A stretch of 64,000 bases of DNA from Pampus argenteus. Taxonomy: Eukaryota; Chordata; Actinopteri; Scombriformes; Stromateidae. This document shows, in pieces, positions 51,309-64,000 of this stretch. Both the position numbers and the translations under genes were made by a program. The stretch is from NCBI GenBank assembly GCA_036937835.1, contig CM072862.1, positions 16,380,501-16,444,500 on the forward strand. Direction: 5' to 3'. The notes beneath the pieces were generated by a model. It had not been told where the DNA came from, searched no databases, and saw nothing but the letters and a program-made list of their open reading frames with translations. Position 1 is the stretch's first letter. Every line of letters begins with the position of its first letter.

Positions 51309-51617
51309 TGCCTTCTACACAAAATCTTGGTCTCAGTCATCAATCCGTGGCGGTGGCACTACAATAGATCCACAGTGGGACAGACAGGCAATTAAAGGCT
51401 TTGGCAAGGACAATGACAACATTTGGCCGTTGATTTCACCTACCACCACGAACAAATCTGAACATAGCATGTAAATATCCATTTTAAGTAGTATTTTTAA
51501 ATCAGGTTTTAGTACATCACCATCTCTATGACCAAAGCTTGTTTTTTTTTTCTTACTGAATCTTTTGCTACAAACATGAGAGCGGCGCAGAGGGAGGACT
51601 GAGCATGTGTCTCTTTA

Positions 51618-51865
51618 GGGATGGTAATCTTGATCGATTGGCCCACCACTATGTTCCAGGCCGAAATATCTTGACTGCTGGTCATATGGTCATTAATCTT
51701 GTATTAGCATTAATGGTCCCCAGAGGATGAAGCATGTTGATCACCTGACTTTTCCTCCAGCACCACCATGAGGTTGACTTTTGGTTTTTACTTTCAGCGT
51801 TGCCAGCAAATAAGTCCTACTGACTTTGGTGACCGTCTGATTTTTCCTCTTGCGCACCTAACTCT
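51618..51865 (+). mobile_element. dispersed teleost repeat, nonautonomous, copy 1
   Basis: Contains gcccaccactatgttccagg, ccgaaatatcttgac, ggtccccagaggatgaa and ctgacttttcctccagcacc, which I recall as parts of an abundant fish repeat with internally repeated monomers. The class is uncertain (probably a DNA-transposon derivative). The end points are approximate. Confidence 0.55.
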
Positions 51866-52565
51866 GGAACAATTCATTATTATCAGTGAAGAGACAAACC
51901 AATAATGAATCAATCCTAAGTATTTTGTGTGTATCCAAAGCCTGATTTATCTTATTCCTCTCTGCTGTAGACCTCTGTTGTCTAAAATCTATTAAAAAAC
52001 ACATCAATGAGACACAATGTTGACAAGTTCCTTTGTCCCTGAAGAGTTTACACTCTTCACTGGAAATCCACTAAAGCTCTTGCAGCAATCAGTGGCTCAG
52101 TGATACCGTTTCCTTTCTAAAGCTAGAGATGATTAAATATTCAGTAAGGTAATTCTGATTCAGTTCTATAACAAGTGGCAATCCTCTTTAACGTTCCTTA
52201 ACCCTCTTCAATCTCTGTCCCTGAAGCTTGTTTCTGTTTATTTAATTAACTTAATTTAACCCATAAAAGTATTTATTAGTGTGTGTGTGTCTGTGTGTGT
52301 TTTATTTGGTTTTTGTGAGCTTGAATAATGTGAAACTTTGAAACACAAGGCAGAAAATATGGCTTTTTTTCTATGATGATGAAAATTATGATGATGATTA
52401 TTATTATTATTGTTTCTCATTGTTGAAATGACATTGGTTCTCATGTGGCATACTTCTTGATAAAAATATTAATCAACAAAAAAAAGGAAAAGACGCTAAA
52501 GACTAATAACAGAAATCATGTTCTTACTGTCTGTTTGTTGTGCGCATGTGTTTACCACATCTGTA

Positions 52566-52726
52566 AACATAATTCCGTTTACAGAGCTTCGCTAACTTGT
52601 TGTGCTACGTATCACAACCTTTTGACTTCGTACTGAGGTTTTTCTTACAATGTACAATGTAATACAAAGTCAACAGGTTGTGATATGTAGCACAACATTC
52701 CCATCAAGCTCAGCTATAGGAAATGT
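52566..52726. repeat. foldback inverted repeat with arms of about 70 bp
   Basis: Left arm 52566-52635 and right arm 52658-52726 are imperfect reverse complements. The core GTTGTGCTACGTATCACAAC pairs with gttgtgatatgtagcacaac at 52677-52696 with one mismatch. The spacer is about 22 bases. The right arm ends in a motif (cattcccatcaagctcagct) shared with the dispersed repeat at 51.6 kb. Confidence 0.8.
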
Positions 52727-52795
52727 TTGCATGCTAACTATAAATACTATATGGTGCAAACTACAGAAAACACAACAAACCTTCTAACAGCATTG

Positions 52796-53035
52796 GGGCA
52801 GCTGTGGCTCAGAGTTAGAGCAGTCATCCAGTAATCGGAAGATAGATTCCCGGTTCCCGTCTGGGAAAGTATCCTTAGTGAAGATACCCAATCCCAAATT
52901 GCTCCCAAAGTCTGTACCATCTGTGTGTGTGAATGTTGGACTCCTTCTGATGAGCAGATTGGCACCTTGCATGGCAGCATCTAACATCAGTGTATCAATG
53001 TGTGTGTGAATGGGTGAATGTTGACATTGACAAAG
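52796..53035 (+). mobile_element. tRNA-derived SINE
   Basis: Begins with an A-box-like TGGCTCAGAGTTAGAGCAG (from 52805) and a B-box-like GGTTCCCGTCT (from 52852), then the body cccaatcccaaattgctccc and tgtgtgaatgggtgaatgt. This is the layout of a common teleost tRNA-derived SINE. Its usual 3' tail is missing. Confidence 0.75.
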
Positions 53036-55137
53036 TTGTTAATACAGGGTTCCTGAGTGAAAATGTGAAACATGTACATTCAATAAGCATGCATATGCAT
53101 TTAACACAGACAGACAGGGATTGAAAATGTACAAAGTGATAATCTACATGGTAATTCTACACTAACACTTCAAAGCAAGATGATGTTTTTTTTCTACACA
53201 TCTTACTGGTGGGATTTGCAGTTTTTTCTATTCAAGTGGTGCATCTGTGAGGGTTTTATGCTCAAAGCCCCTCTGCACTTATCTCCAGCCTGAGCTCAGG
53301 ATAAGACTTGCTGTCTTAAGTTGGCCCTTTTTAGGCAGTATGGCTCTTTGCCTAGATCCTATGCTGACCTGGAAATGAAAAGCATGGAGTGAGGGCTCTG
53401 GAGAAATGACAAAGTGTCCCGGTCTTCCTGACAGAGTTGATATTTAATGCCGCTTTGCCTCTCCTTAGCTGTCAATCTGCTCTCCCTCCAACCGATAACT
53501 GACTGCTCTTGCCTTCCCCTAATTGTGTCTCTTAAGCTTAAGTTTGTCATAACATATTGGTGCATGGCATCATGGTGGTTATGAGCATGGACAGCCTTGA
53601 CTGCTCTGACAGCTTGGTGCTTGCCAAGCTTATGCCTCAGATGCCCTGAAGTGAAATTGAAGATTTTTTTTTGATCCTTTTCCATGTTTCAGCAGCATAT
53701 TTTGCAGTGTAGAGGAAAGAAGACTAAGACTGCCTACTCCATTGTCCTGGGGTGTCGAAGGCAGTCCAGCTAGATGCAGCAATTACACAGCATGGCTGCA
53801 CTCTACTGTGGTCACATTTAGAAATCAGTTTTCCCTGGGACATTTTCACAGGAACAGGAGCATTTCACATTATGCGGGAAAGAAAATGGTTGTCATTAGT
53901 GTGCAGAGGCACCAACTGGCTGCCACCCTGCTTATTAGCCATAGGTAGGTAAGTAAATAGGTATTTAAATAGATATTTGAGACTAGGGTGTACCATATGG
54001 AAACTTCAAAAGTGTCAGTGGCAATTGTTTGTATCTCATAAGCCCCTAAATTGCTGTGAAAATACAGTAATGTGGATATGGTCTCTCTCAACTACAAATT
54101 CAGAATAAAAATAATTAATCATGCCAGAGAGAACCTGTCATTCTGAGCTGACAGTACATCTACCAGATTGCATACAGATTACAGTGCATTGTACCAGATA
54201 ATAACCTGCTGAAATATAAGTGAGATGATTTTATAAGGATATATTTGAATATACTGTATATATTAAAAAGCTGTAGATGTAAAATTTAGGAAATAGAAGT
54301 AAAACTCCACTCCTAAGTTTAAAATTAAACCAGTTATATGATATGTGCTGCACTCTTATAAGGGACTCGTTAATTAACATCCCGAGTGTGGATTTAAGTA
54401 AATACAGCCTAATAATAGAAGTACCCTATAAGTTAAGCATGTCCCTTTGGACACAGGATTTTGGTCTGGTTTAAAGAAAAGGGCAGCTATACAAAACAAA
54501 GACTGCATACATTCAATGGTTAATACATAACATTACTCAGTGTAGCACCTAATAACAACCTTTAATTTATTAGCTTGTACTTCAAATACAGAGTAGCTGG
54601 GATATTTTCTTATATCAGCAAGGAACATTTTGTTCTGTTTGACATACTTTTTTTTTTTTTAACAATTATTATTGTTATTGGATTTATTAGTCTTTAAGAT
54701 ATGTCATCTTAAATTATTGAAGTGAAATACAATGGCAATTCAGTTAGCTCATTTTAAAGATTTATGAACATTTTCTGTTTTTAGAGAAATCTGAGAATCA
54801 AAACGCAGCATATAATGAACATACACTGGGCACAGATGATCAGAAACCTGGATACTGTTGGAGCCAATATGTATACAGGGAGAAAATAACCAGGTTCCTC
54901 ACATTACATGTAAACATCACATCCTCAATAAGATAAAAACCAGGATATGAATGTGCATGTAAACACACTCACTATGTATATGAAACTCTAAATTACCCCA
55001 TTGTATTATCCGTATTAGTACACTTATTGATGTGTTTAAGGTATTATTCTGCTCTCCACCTAATTTGTACTGGCCAGACAGTTTGTGTTTCAACCACATG
55101 TAATCCTAAATCAGAAATAATAACTGTGGCATATTAT

Positions 55138-55440
55138 TCATCCCCTGACCTTTAACATAGCACCACTGTCAGGTCAAAATTTCCCCTTTACCAACACTTG
55201 GACATGTTATTTAAGAAACTATTGGCTGGATTTCCATGACATTTGTTGGGATATTCATGGTCGACTGACCTTTCCTCTAGAGCTTCTACTGCCAGGCTAA
55301 AATTTCCACGTTCACAAAATGAAATGGGTGTATTGCCCTGAAATTTACAGAGCATATTTACACTTTCCAGATGACGAACTCTTTCCAATTTGGAATTTAC
55401 ACACGCTTTCCTCTGGCACCATCCTGAGGTGAAACATATT
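55138..55440 (+). mobile_element. dispersed teleost repeat, nonautonomous, copy 2
   Basis: At least three related monomers: one at about 55143-55180 (cccctgacctttaacatagc, caggtcaaaatttcc), one at about 55264-55310 (ctgacctttcctctagagc, caggctaaaatttcc) and a weaker one at about 55407-55440 (ctttcctctggcaccatcc). It also carries aaactattggctggatttcc, typical of the same family as 51618-51865. Confidence 0.6.
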
Positions 55441-56589
55441 TGTTGAGCACATTCACACTCTTAGTGGGAATAAACAGATTTGATTTTTATGAACCTGTGG
55501 CCTTTTCTCAAGTTCTGCCCTTGGAGCCAAATTTACATTTTCTGTTGTGTGGGGTCATTACAATGAAGAATGATTATTGCATCTTTGCAGGACCTCAAGC
55601 CTTTTTTTCTTTTTTTATTGCTGCTATAACCACCATGTTCTATTATATGAAAAAGGAGACATCCACTATGGAGCGTGGGGATGTTTATTAAACCCATATT
55701 TGAAAAACTGCAATAGCCTATATGTGTGAAGCATTGTCTTTTTCTTGCTCCACAGTACATGAAACCAAAAGAAAATGGGGAACACTTCTGGCAACATATC
55801 ATACAAAGAAATGCAATACAATCAATACAAATCTGAATTCAAAAGGGCTCTGCAATGTCTTCACAGTGTTGCTGGGTAATAATCCAAACACTGGTAGAGA
55901 CTGTTAAGCAGTGGGTAGGTATACGTGGCCTCTGGTCAAGAGAGATTGAACTCTGTGTGAGATCCACCTGCAGATTTTGTGAAAAACATCTCAATGTCAG
56001 TCACCTGATGTAGAGTCAAGGGAAGTGACTCTCAGGAGTGCTCATTGAATTATATGTCAGAATATGTTCTTCCACACTGGCATACTCAGATCAGATGAAG
56101 AAGTAAACACAAACTCATCTTCTTGGATTATGAATACAGCAGTTCAGAAAAGGTGGAATTGCTTTGACTGTATTGTCGGTTCGTGCACAGAAAACCCAAC
56201 TTCTTCTGCATTCATCGTATCACAAGTAAGACATGAGCTATGATTTGACAAAAACAACTTTGTGTTGTTTGCAGGCCCAGGTGCAAATCTTATATATTTT
56301 TTCATATAGCAACAGTTTGGACAACACTGCAAACTCTCTGGTTTGGACTATGTCTATAGTTTGTTTTTCAGAGAAGTAAATGAGGTGATCAAAATGCAAC
56401 CCTGTATCCTAGAAATAATGTCTCTAATATGTTTTGCAAAATACACTTTGAAAAAAAATGTATCTGCTGCTGCAAAAATAAAAAATGTTCTTGTACCAAA
56501 TTGATTTCTTCATAGTGTGTGTACAGAGTGCAGGATTTTGACAATGGACATTTTCACCTACCAACCAACCAACTAACTTCCCTGGAGTT

Positions 56590-57115
56590 TCTGTGCTCTC
56601 TCGTCCAGCAGGTTCTTGTGGACTGTGCCTGCTACTGTGGTCCTGTGTGGCGTCCACTGCATGCGTTGTCACCGTCATTATTGTCACCATATCCCCCATT
56701 ACAGATTATAGTTAGTTAGATTTGCTGCTGTGCATCTGTGTCTCTATCACAGGTTCCACTGTTACTGTAATAATTCATCATTCTTTGTAACCCATTCTCA
56801 TTTTATCATCCATTGTAAATCATTATAATTCATTGTGAGTGTACAATATGTGTATGTTGATTTGTTCTGTACATGTGACATCATTGCACGTCTGTCCGTC
56901 CTGGGAGAGGGATCCCTCCTCTGTGGCTCTTCCTGAGGTTTCTTCCACCTTTTTCCCTGTTAAAAGGTTTTTTGGTGGGCAAGTTTTTCCTCACTCGAAT
57001 CGAGGGTCTAAGGACAGAGGGTGTCACTCCCTGTACAGATTGTAAAGCCCTCTGAGACAAATGTATTTTGTGATTTTGGGCTTTACAATATAACATTTGA
57101 TTTAATTTGAATTTG
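56590..57115 (+). mobile_element. dispersed teleost repeat with SINE/L2-like 3' end
   Basis: Carries cacgtctgtccgtcctggg, agagggatccctcctctgtg, cttcctgaggtttcttcc, gtaaagccctctgagacaaa and ends ttgatttaatttgaatttga. I recall this order from a very abundant fish element whose tail resembles L2-type LINEs. The 5' boundary is uncertain. Confidence 0.7.
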
Positions 57116-58216
57116 ATATCATTGAGACCTTAAGTGAAAATTGCCACTATAATATATACTCATTTAAATTAAAAACAATGGTAAAGTAAAATGGGTTTTT
57201 CTAGATGACTGCAAATATTTCTAATTTTCACATTATTACCCACACTTACCCAGCCATTTGTTTCCCCAAATTAATTAGCTTTATTGAGGTCCACTGCGCA
57301 GACTCAGACAATGTGTAGTGTCTGTTAGGGAGCTCATGGGTGAATGGGAAATAGTTTGGAGGGGAAAAGCTGGCAGATAAAAAATGAACAATAGAATCCC
57401 TGAATGCAATTAAGCAAAAGAATTAGAGTTAGTCTCTGCTATGAACAAATAAATGTCCTGCTTCAGTAGACCCTCTCGTTCAGGGAAAAAGGAACTTTGG
57501 TATACTGATAAAGTAAAGCCTTTCATTTCTGTCTGCTGCTTCTGGTGTCCAAGTATCAAGGAGAATTTCAGACTTTATTCTGCTGGAGCTGTGAATTCAT
57601 TGTCTATGACATTAAGAACAGCTTCTTCACTCATTTGCACTGCGTTTTCCTCTCAAAACAGCACGCACTCTTTGAAAAAAGATGTTCCATATGAATGCTA
57701 GAAAATACTGACCCTTATACTCCACCTCTTCTCAATTAGATTTCAAGCAAAGCTCCTTATGTAAATCACTTACATGTTTACTGAACCATTCCTGGAAAAC
57801 CTAATCCTTGAGGAAAGGGTCATGATCAGATTTACACATGAAACAGCTGTCATGTTGGAATGTGCCTAATTAGTGATGATGTTTAGATATGATGTGACTT
57901 TAATATTTCTCCATTGTAATAATACTTCTACAAACTAGGATTTACCACAACTGCAACTGGTTGTTTGTTTTCAGAAAGATACACGGGGAAGAAAAAGTCA
58001 TAACGTTATCAGTTGCCTCACCAAAAGGGCAAGTTTTGCATGCTCAAATAAGATGTGGTCATGAAAATGTAAAAGAAACATTTCATTACACATCAAACTC
58101 ATGCCCACATAACTGATATGAGGACGCATATCGTGTATCAAATATTAAGTGACAGTTTAGCTCAAAGATTTGTAAGTTATTGCACCCAAGGAAACTATTT
58201 TCTATTTGAAACAATT

Positions 58217-58248
58217 GTGTGCGTGCGTGTGTGTGTGTGTGCGTGCGC
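58217..58248. repeat. (GT/GC)n microsatellite
   Basis: Mixed gtgc and gt units, potentially Z-DNA forming. Confidence 0.9.
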
Positions 58249-58605
58249 ATTTGTTGTTTTTTGTAGTTAATGTGAACAAGAATACATTGAGTCAATGCTA
58301 CCTATACAGAAGTCTTCCTACGGTACTTTGTGGAGCTGTGAGAAAATCACAGTGAGAGGACGTTCTTGTCAGATTTTTATCTTGGACTGTCACAGTTGTG
58401 CATCGTAATTAATTTATCTTACTTTCTTTCTCACTTAGCAGATGACACATTTCAAGCAGAGAAGCAGATGTACGCGCTGATTGATGTTATTTGTAGAACA
58501 ATAGCATGCCATGCGTGGAGCATTATATTGTACAGTTTTGCATAGTTAGTCAGTTGGTATGAAACAGATGTTGTCAGGAAGCAGAGATGCTTTCTTTCCT
58601 GGTTG

Positions 58606-58624
58606 TAATATAATATAATATAAT
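58606..58624. repeat. (TAATA)n short tandem repeat
   Basis: About four units of a five-base repeat. Confidence 0.8.
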
Positions 58625-61589
58625 TTTGGCTTAATTTGCAAAGTACGATTCTTTCTTAGCCTGAAAACACTTTTCGGTGAATATTGGACTGCAGCACTGA
58701 ACACCATTTACAGAATATTCTCAAACTGATAAACCTTAATGCAATTTACCACTAACAGGAAAGGGAAGAACAATTACAACTAAAATCTAATCTAAAGAAT
58801 AACTCTTTGAAGGATGGTAACATTTGTGAGTAGAGATTAAGAATTATTCGATTTAGCATTTTTTATATAAATATGTATGACATTATCAAACTGATACAAT
58901 CGAACAGAAACACTTTGTTCTGCAGAGAGATGCACTCCTGGCATGGGAATTAAAATCTACTCCATTTCATGAGAACAAAACTTAATTCCATACCCCAAAT
59001 TGATCGACAATCCTCTGCAAAACAAGATGTGTGTGTTGTGTGGCCACAACTCTGCTTTGTTAGAGACTTGATGTAAAATCAGGCTTGCGTACTAGAGTAT
59101 GCATGATGTTTTCTTTTCTACTTTATTGTAAAAGAACATATTTGCAGCAACACGTGCTGAGTATATTATTTATTTGCATGAGCATTTGGACAGATTTCAG
59201 TCCTCGTTTTGTTTTTTTTTACTTAGTGGAGGAACAAAATGCTCTGTTTTAACCCTACTGTGTCAGAAACACACACATACAAAGACTGTTTTGTAAGTGA
59301 CCAGTGCTGTTCATACTCAGAATAATATTGTTAAGAGTGAAGTAGCCATTCATTACGAATGTAGACTGTTAACAACTGTGCTTGCTCTACTCCAGTGTTA
59401 GATCCAGTGTTCTCTTGTTTCCTCAGCTCTTTTTTTTTATTTTATTTTTTAATCATAACCCTATAATCAATTTGAGACTTTAATTCTGTGCTACTGATTT
59501 ATAGTTAGAGGACATGCAATAAAGGGGGAAGGTTTGATCCTTGTCATTTGTATCAAGCTTTTGTTGGAATCATTTAATTTCAAACGTTAAAAATGATATG
59601 ACAAGCCAAAACCTGAAGGTTCAGATTTTAACCTTATCATTAAATGTGAGTCATTCCAGTAGCCTGCAGGCAAGTATCTAAAATGGATCCCAAAGGTTTT
59701 GCATCTCTCATCTATGCATATTGGTGTGAGTTACAGTATTTGTTTGTTAGGGTTTGTTAGCACTAACAGCAATGTGTGATTTTTCCAATAACCTTTACAT
59801 TTGAAAAAAAAAAAATCACATCCTAAACACATTCATCCAGCACAAAGCTTAAAGGACATTCTTTGTTAAGGTGCTGAACTTTAATACCTTATTCTTAGAG
59901 GATTAAGGGGGTTGTGTGTGATGGGGAGCAGTCTGGTAAGTGAGACTGTGTGAGTTCACAGAAGTCCACACCTGAACAAAACACTGGTCAGTCAGACACA
60001 GGGTACTGGGCAGGAACATACTGCATGAACGAGGAGTATCAGAGCGCACTCGAACGCTGGTAACATAAGATCCAGTCAGATGTTTGATAGTAAAGTCAGC
60101 CTGAGATGGAGCTAAAGAACAACTGTTTTGTTCAAAAAATATTTGTCGTAAGTCAATTTTTTTTCATTTTGAGTGTAAATGCGTAGTGTGTGCTTTAATG
60201 AAATAGAAGATGAGATCAAGTCTGTTCTGAGAAAGAAGACAAACGAGCAACAATCTCTACTTGATCTTGGTGTAAATGTTCCTGTGTGACTTCTCTTTAT
60301 CTGTATGTGCCAATGTCCCCGACATTTTACTTTCATTCCTGTTCCTGATAAGTTATGCACAATAATACAACATATAAATAATAGTTATGTTCCAAATAAA
60401 ATAAAATAATTAATTATTGCTGCAAATACTGTAGGTAGTATACACATACATCTGGAAAGAGAATAATCATACATCCATTAAAGTAATGCCCCGCACATCT
60501 CTTTCCGTTGCTGCTGTCTTCTAGTAGCCCTGCACCAAGGTGATGTGCATAGATTTAAATCCCTTTCTCACGAAAAGCATGTTTTTCACGGACCATAAAA
60601 ATATATAAACACTTTTAGGTTCACTGAATAAGCTCTTTGTGTAATTACAATACAAAGGGGTAAATAAAAACAAAAATGCAACTCATTTTCTACGTTTATG
60701 TGATATTAATCAGATATTCTCTTTATTATTGTAAGGCTTATTACCTTGTTTTTATAGATTATTATTGTTTTTGAATAGCTAAAAAAATAAATTTATATTG
60801 TGATTTCAATGTTATGATACTTAAATTAATGCAAACATGTTTGGACTTTCGACTTTGAGAATGAATTGAATACACAATGCATTTATAAAATAATTTATAT
60901 TCAGTTCATGTACAGTATAGTCAACACATTGAATTTAGGGAAAGTGTGTGGCTGTACTATGGGAATATATTGTGAGCTTTCAACTTGATATTTTTTTTTT
61001 GTGTATCGTAGACAGAGAACAAACATATTGATCCTTTTTATATTAAGGTGAAAAATAGTTTCAGCAAATTACTTGGAGGTGGAGTTATTATCAGCTGATC
61101 TATATTTATATTAGATTTAGGAAACAATGTGAATCAATTTTTGATCACCTCTCAGCAAATAAAGTTGCTTATAGAAAATCCTTCTGCTTATTAGTCTCCT
61201 GCCCGCAGCAACATGATTGTGTTTCGTATCAGCAGTTATACATGAACAAAATAGATTGTCTACTGTGCTCTACATCTGTTCCCAGTTGAAGACTGACAAG
61301 ATGATTTATGGGACTTGAGGAAAAGTAATGAATTAATTAGGTTGATATGATGCAGTGCTGAAGGTCACTGTTGAGTGATTCCCAAACATCCACTCACTGA
61401 CTGTAGATCTGATTAATACATGCAGAATGAGAAATAACAATTAGCAAACGACCATCCAAAGACCTGACCACTATCAATATCCTTGTATCTCATGTATGTT
61501 TAAGATTTATTTATGGTCTTTAAGTTGTCTGCCAGCAAATTGAAGGCTTATATACAGCATCTTGTTGTGTCTCTACATCCTACAGCGTT

Positions 61590-62180
61590 TACCTGGAGAT
61601 CATGGAAGTGACAGTTCCTCGGTGGTAGACAAAGCATTCCTCGCTGTTCCATTTCAAGTTGCCTTTCAAATTGCCCCTTAGCTGACAAAAGCAGCCCTTT
61701 GTGCACCAGGAAACTAGATTTAATTCAGTCTCAGAATTAATCTGTCACCTATAGTTGCCACCAATGATTTCTGTTTAACGGATGCTCCAGCGATTGTAAA
61801 TTAGTCACAGGAAACTAGGAGTTTTCACTTTGCTCTACAAAATGACTCTGACTCCTTCCTGCAGAGGCCATTAGCTCTCTGATCAGAGGGAGTAAAGATG
61901 AACAGACGTTACCAAGGCTAAGGCTTTTCAACAGACTTGGCCTGTGGGTTGCAGGTTTCATTGATGATGCAACTGAATGTGTTCAAGCTGTGTGAAACAC
62001 CAGCAATGACCCAGTGGGGAGCTCAGCGGGAGAAACAATTTAGCCAGCTCAACTTTTGCAAACATGGTCATTGGGATTTGATGTTGTTGTTGTCTGAGGG
62101 AGCCAATTTAACTTTATTGCTCAGTATGCCTCAGGAATGGTATCAGTTAGTCTACATGAATGCCTTTGTGACACGGATAC
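61590..62180. promoter_or_regulatory. candidate conserved noncoding element (composition only)
   Basis: A non-repetitive GC-balanced block with many ATTA/TAAT cores and paired motifs such as ggccattagctctctgatca. It lacks a credible reading frame. It resembles developmental enhancers in texture, but no alignment supports this yet. Confidence 0.25.
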
Positions 62181-63060
62181 ATCCCTGTTTCTGTAATGTA
62201 ATGTTTTTTTGCCTCTTCATTTGATTTTTTTTTAGCCATAATAAGTTAACAATATCTCCAATTGCTCCAAGGCCCCTAAAGAAAAGGTCTGTAATTCAGA
62301 AAAGTGGCGGTCTGATGATGCAGCATGCTAGAATGTGCATAGTTTCAAAGCTTGTTTCTTTCATATAGGAATGTCCAATCTTGTATTCATTCATTGTACG
62401 ATGAAACATTAATAATACCGTGATAGAATTACTGTAGATCTCCACAGCAGTTGGGAATTTGATATAGATTAGATAGATGGATATAATGCAGAACATCCTT
62501 TAGAATGAACCTGTATCTGAGGCAATTTGTTTTACAGCCCAAAAACAAAATGAAAAAAATAAAAAACAAGAACAAGCAAAATTACATTATATATTTTTCC
62601 TTATGTACGTCATATTATTTATCCAGTCCTATTACCCCAGATGAATATCAATTTGATTGGTTTGTACTTGAAGAACCATTCACAGATTTTCAGGTGAACA
62701 CATTGCACTTTGCAGATCTATGCACACATTAACACCTTGGTAATAGAGCAGCAGGCTGTTTACAGCAGGAAATGTGTTTCTTTATTTGTGCGTGCATGTC
62801 TGTTGTGCTTTGTGGCTGTGATAGAAAAGAAGGCTTTGACACTGCTGATGTTGTACCTGCATAACATAAAGCTGTGAATCGTGGAAGCTCATAGGTCCAG
62901 GCAGCAACTTTAGACATCCCAGGAGACATGTTTCTGAAGCTCGCAGCTTGCAAGCTGTCAGGTCCTCACACAATAGAAAGAATTGAAAAAGGATCCTCCG
63001 TCGTTTTTAAGAAAAAAACCTCCTCAGTAAACACAGAATCTAAAAATGATGCTTATTCTC

Positions 63061-63100
63061 TTAAAGGTGCAGTGTGTAGAATTTAGTGTAATGCAACATT
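63061..63100 (+). mobile_element. possible end of a TTAA-flanked MITE (piggyBac-type)
   Basis: TTAAAGGTGCAGTGTGTAGA, followed by atttagtg, resembles the terminal sequence of an abundant fish MITE inserted at TTAA. The opposite end was not found, so this would be a fragment. Confidence 0.45.
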
Positions 63101-63160
63101 TTATTTGTCTGGATTAAACAAAAGATACCATTGACATTGGTAGTTACATATGAGAATTAT

Positions 63161-63200
63161 ATGTGTGTATGTGTGTGTGTGTATATATATATATACATAC
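63161..63200. repeat. (GT)n(AT)n compound microsatellite
   Basis: GT run passing directly into an AT run. Confidence 0.9.
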
Positions 63201-64000
63201 TGCACTGGATGGCAACAACTGTATAATCCCTAGAGGAAAAATGAGTGAGTATGAAATGCATAACCCTGAAGATTAAATTAAACTAATCAATGCCTCAGCA
63301 GGTCAAATGTACCTTTGCTTGAACATTAATCTTTTTTCTCTTATTACACCTCATAATTGTGACAAATGAAGAGCCATTCTTCTTATTTAATATACTCTCT
63401 GGGTTACTGTTAACAACCTCTCAGCTGACAACTTCAAAACTGAACACTAACTGAAATTAATGGAATTCTGCAAACAAATATAACTTGTTTGTGATTCCTA
63501 TAAATAGCTCTCTGTTAGCAGTATTCTTTTTGATGGTACCAAGAAAGATTATAATATATAAGATTATAAGGAAGATAATGTTCCCTCCAAATCACACTTC
63601 ACACAGGTGTTTGTCTTCTTATTTCTGTAGACTACCAAACATTTGCACGACGCGCTGAAAGAATCAAGTAACATATAGTCCCATATTGTTTATCAGGCAT
63701 GAATGTTTACTGTATGTTTAAGGCTGATTCTGAATCAGCAAAATAAAAGAATAAAGTCTGTGTCAGCCTGAAAAGCCTCTTCCATGGTCTTCTAAAGAGT
63801 CTGTCTGTGCCTCTGCTGCGATTTAGTAGTGTTGTATTTCTCCTTTGCAGGCTCTATTGTTTGTTGGGGGGGTTTGGTCAGACCTGAAAAAAAAAAACAT
63901 AGTAATGAGACTATTTTCATCAGACTGGTCATCGGTGTATTGTTAAAAAAAACCTATACGTAATTACATTATTCATGTGGATTTTACCCTGCAACCATGC

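Larger units (their letters stand above)
43816..64000 (+). other. probable long first intron of the gene starting at 43.4 kb
   Basis: About 20 kb with no recognised coding exon on either strand. It contains microsatellites, dispersed-repeat remnants mostly at 51.6-57.1 kb, and less repetitive, GC-balanced stretches (53380-53700, 61590-62180) that could be regulatory. A 61-codon minus-strand frame at 45561-45746 begins with a hydrophobic leader-like stretch but is not recognised. Confidence 0.4.

Noticed and set aside
1..64000. CRISPR arrays, bacterial operons, phage or rRNA/tRNA genes
   Set aside because: None seen; the DNA is vertebrate nuclear sequence. The tRNA-like segment at 52.8 kb is part of a SINE.

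Overview
The window is vertebrate nuclear DNA, almost certainly from a ray-finned (teleost) fish. It has split genes with GT-AG introns, AT-rich spacers with CA/GT microsatellites, and dispersed repeats of kinds I associate with teleosts. The gene order tead1 > rassf10 > bmal1 > (btbd10 <) (pth <) > probable far1 promoter matches the human 11p15 block TEAD1-RASSF10-ARNTL(BMAL1)-BTBD10-PTH-FAR1, which supports each call. The species and the teleost a/b copy cannot be told from the window alone.

Layout. 1-4700 (+): tail of tead1, with the last coding exon at 1215-1328 and a long 3' UTR. 6417-7739 (+): rassf10, one uninterrupted 440-codon reading frame. 18809-23310 (+): a bmal1/arntl copy with most exons recognisable but carrying several independent disabling changes. 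30244 down to 25118 (-): btbd10, eight coding exons that add up to an intact 491-residue protein. 33384 down to 32920 (-): pth, two coding exons giving a 91-residue prepro-hormone, with a TATA box and a noncoding first exon. 43390-43815 (+): a CpG- and CRE-rich promoter with a noncoding exon ending in a good splice donor, best explained by synteny as far1 exon 1. 43816-64000: no coding exon recognised; probably the first intron of that gene, with repeat remnants clustered at 51.6-57.1 kb and a possible conserved noncoding element near 61.6-62.2 kb.

The main observation is that the core clock gene in this block is broken while its neighbours on both sides are intact. The lesions are a splice acceptor lost before the third recognised exon, a net 7-base deletion in the first PAS exon, a 2-base phase error at another junction, a 1-base deletion causing a stop, and absence of the exons for the C-terminal transactivation region. 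The PAS-B exons still read cleanly, so the loss looks fairly recent. Other points of interest are a uORF in btbd10 whose stop overlaps the main start (TGATG), an 18-bp perfect hairpin in a btbd10 intron, and a foldback inverted repeat of about 70-bp arms near 52.6 kb. All homology statements rest on remembered family sequences; no search was run.
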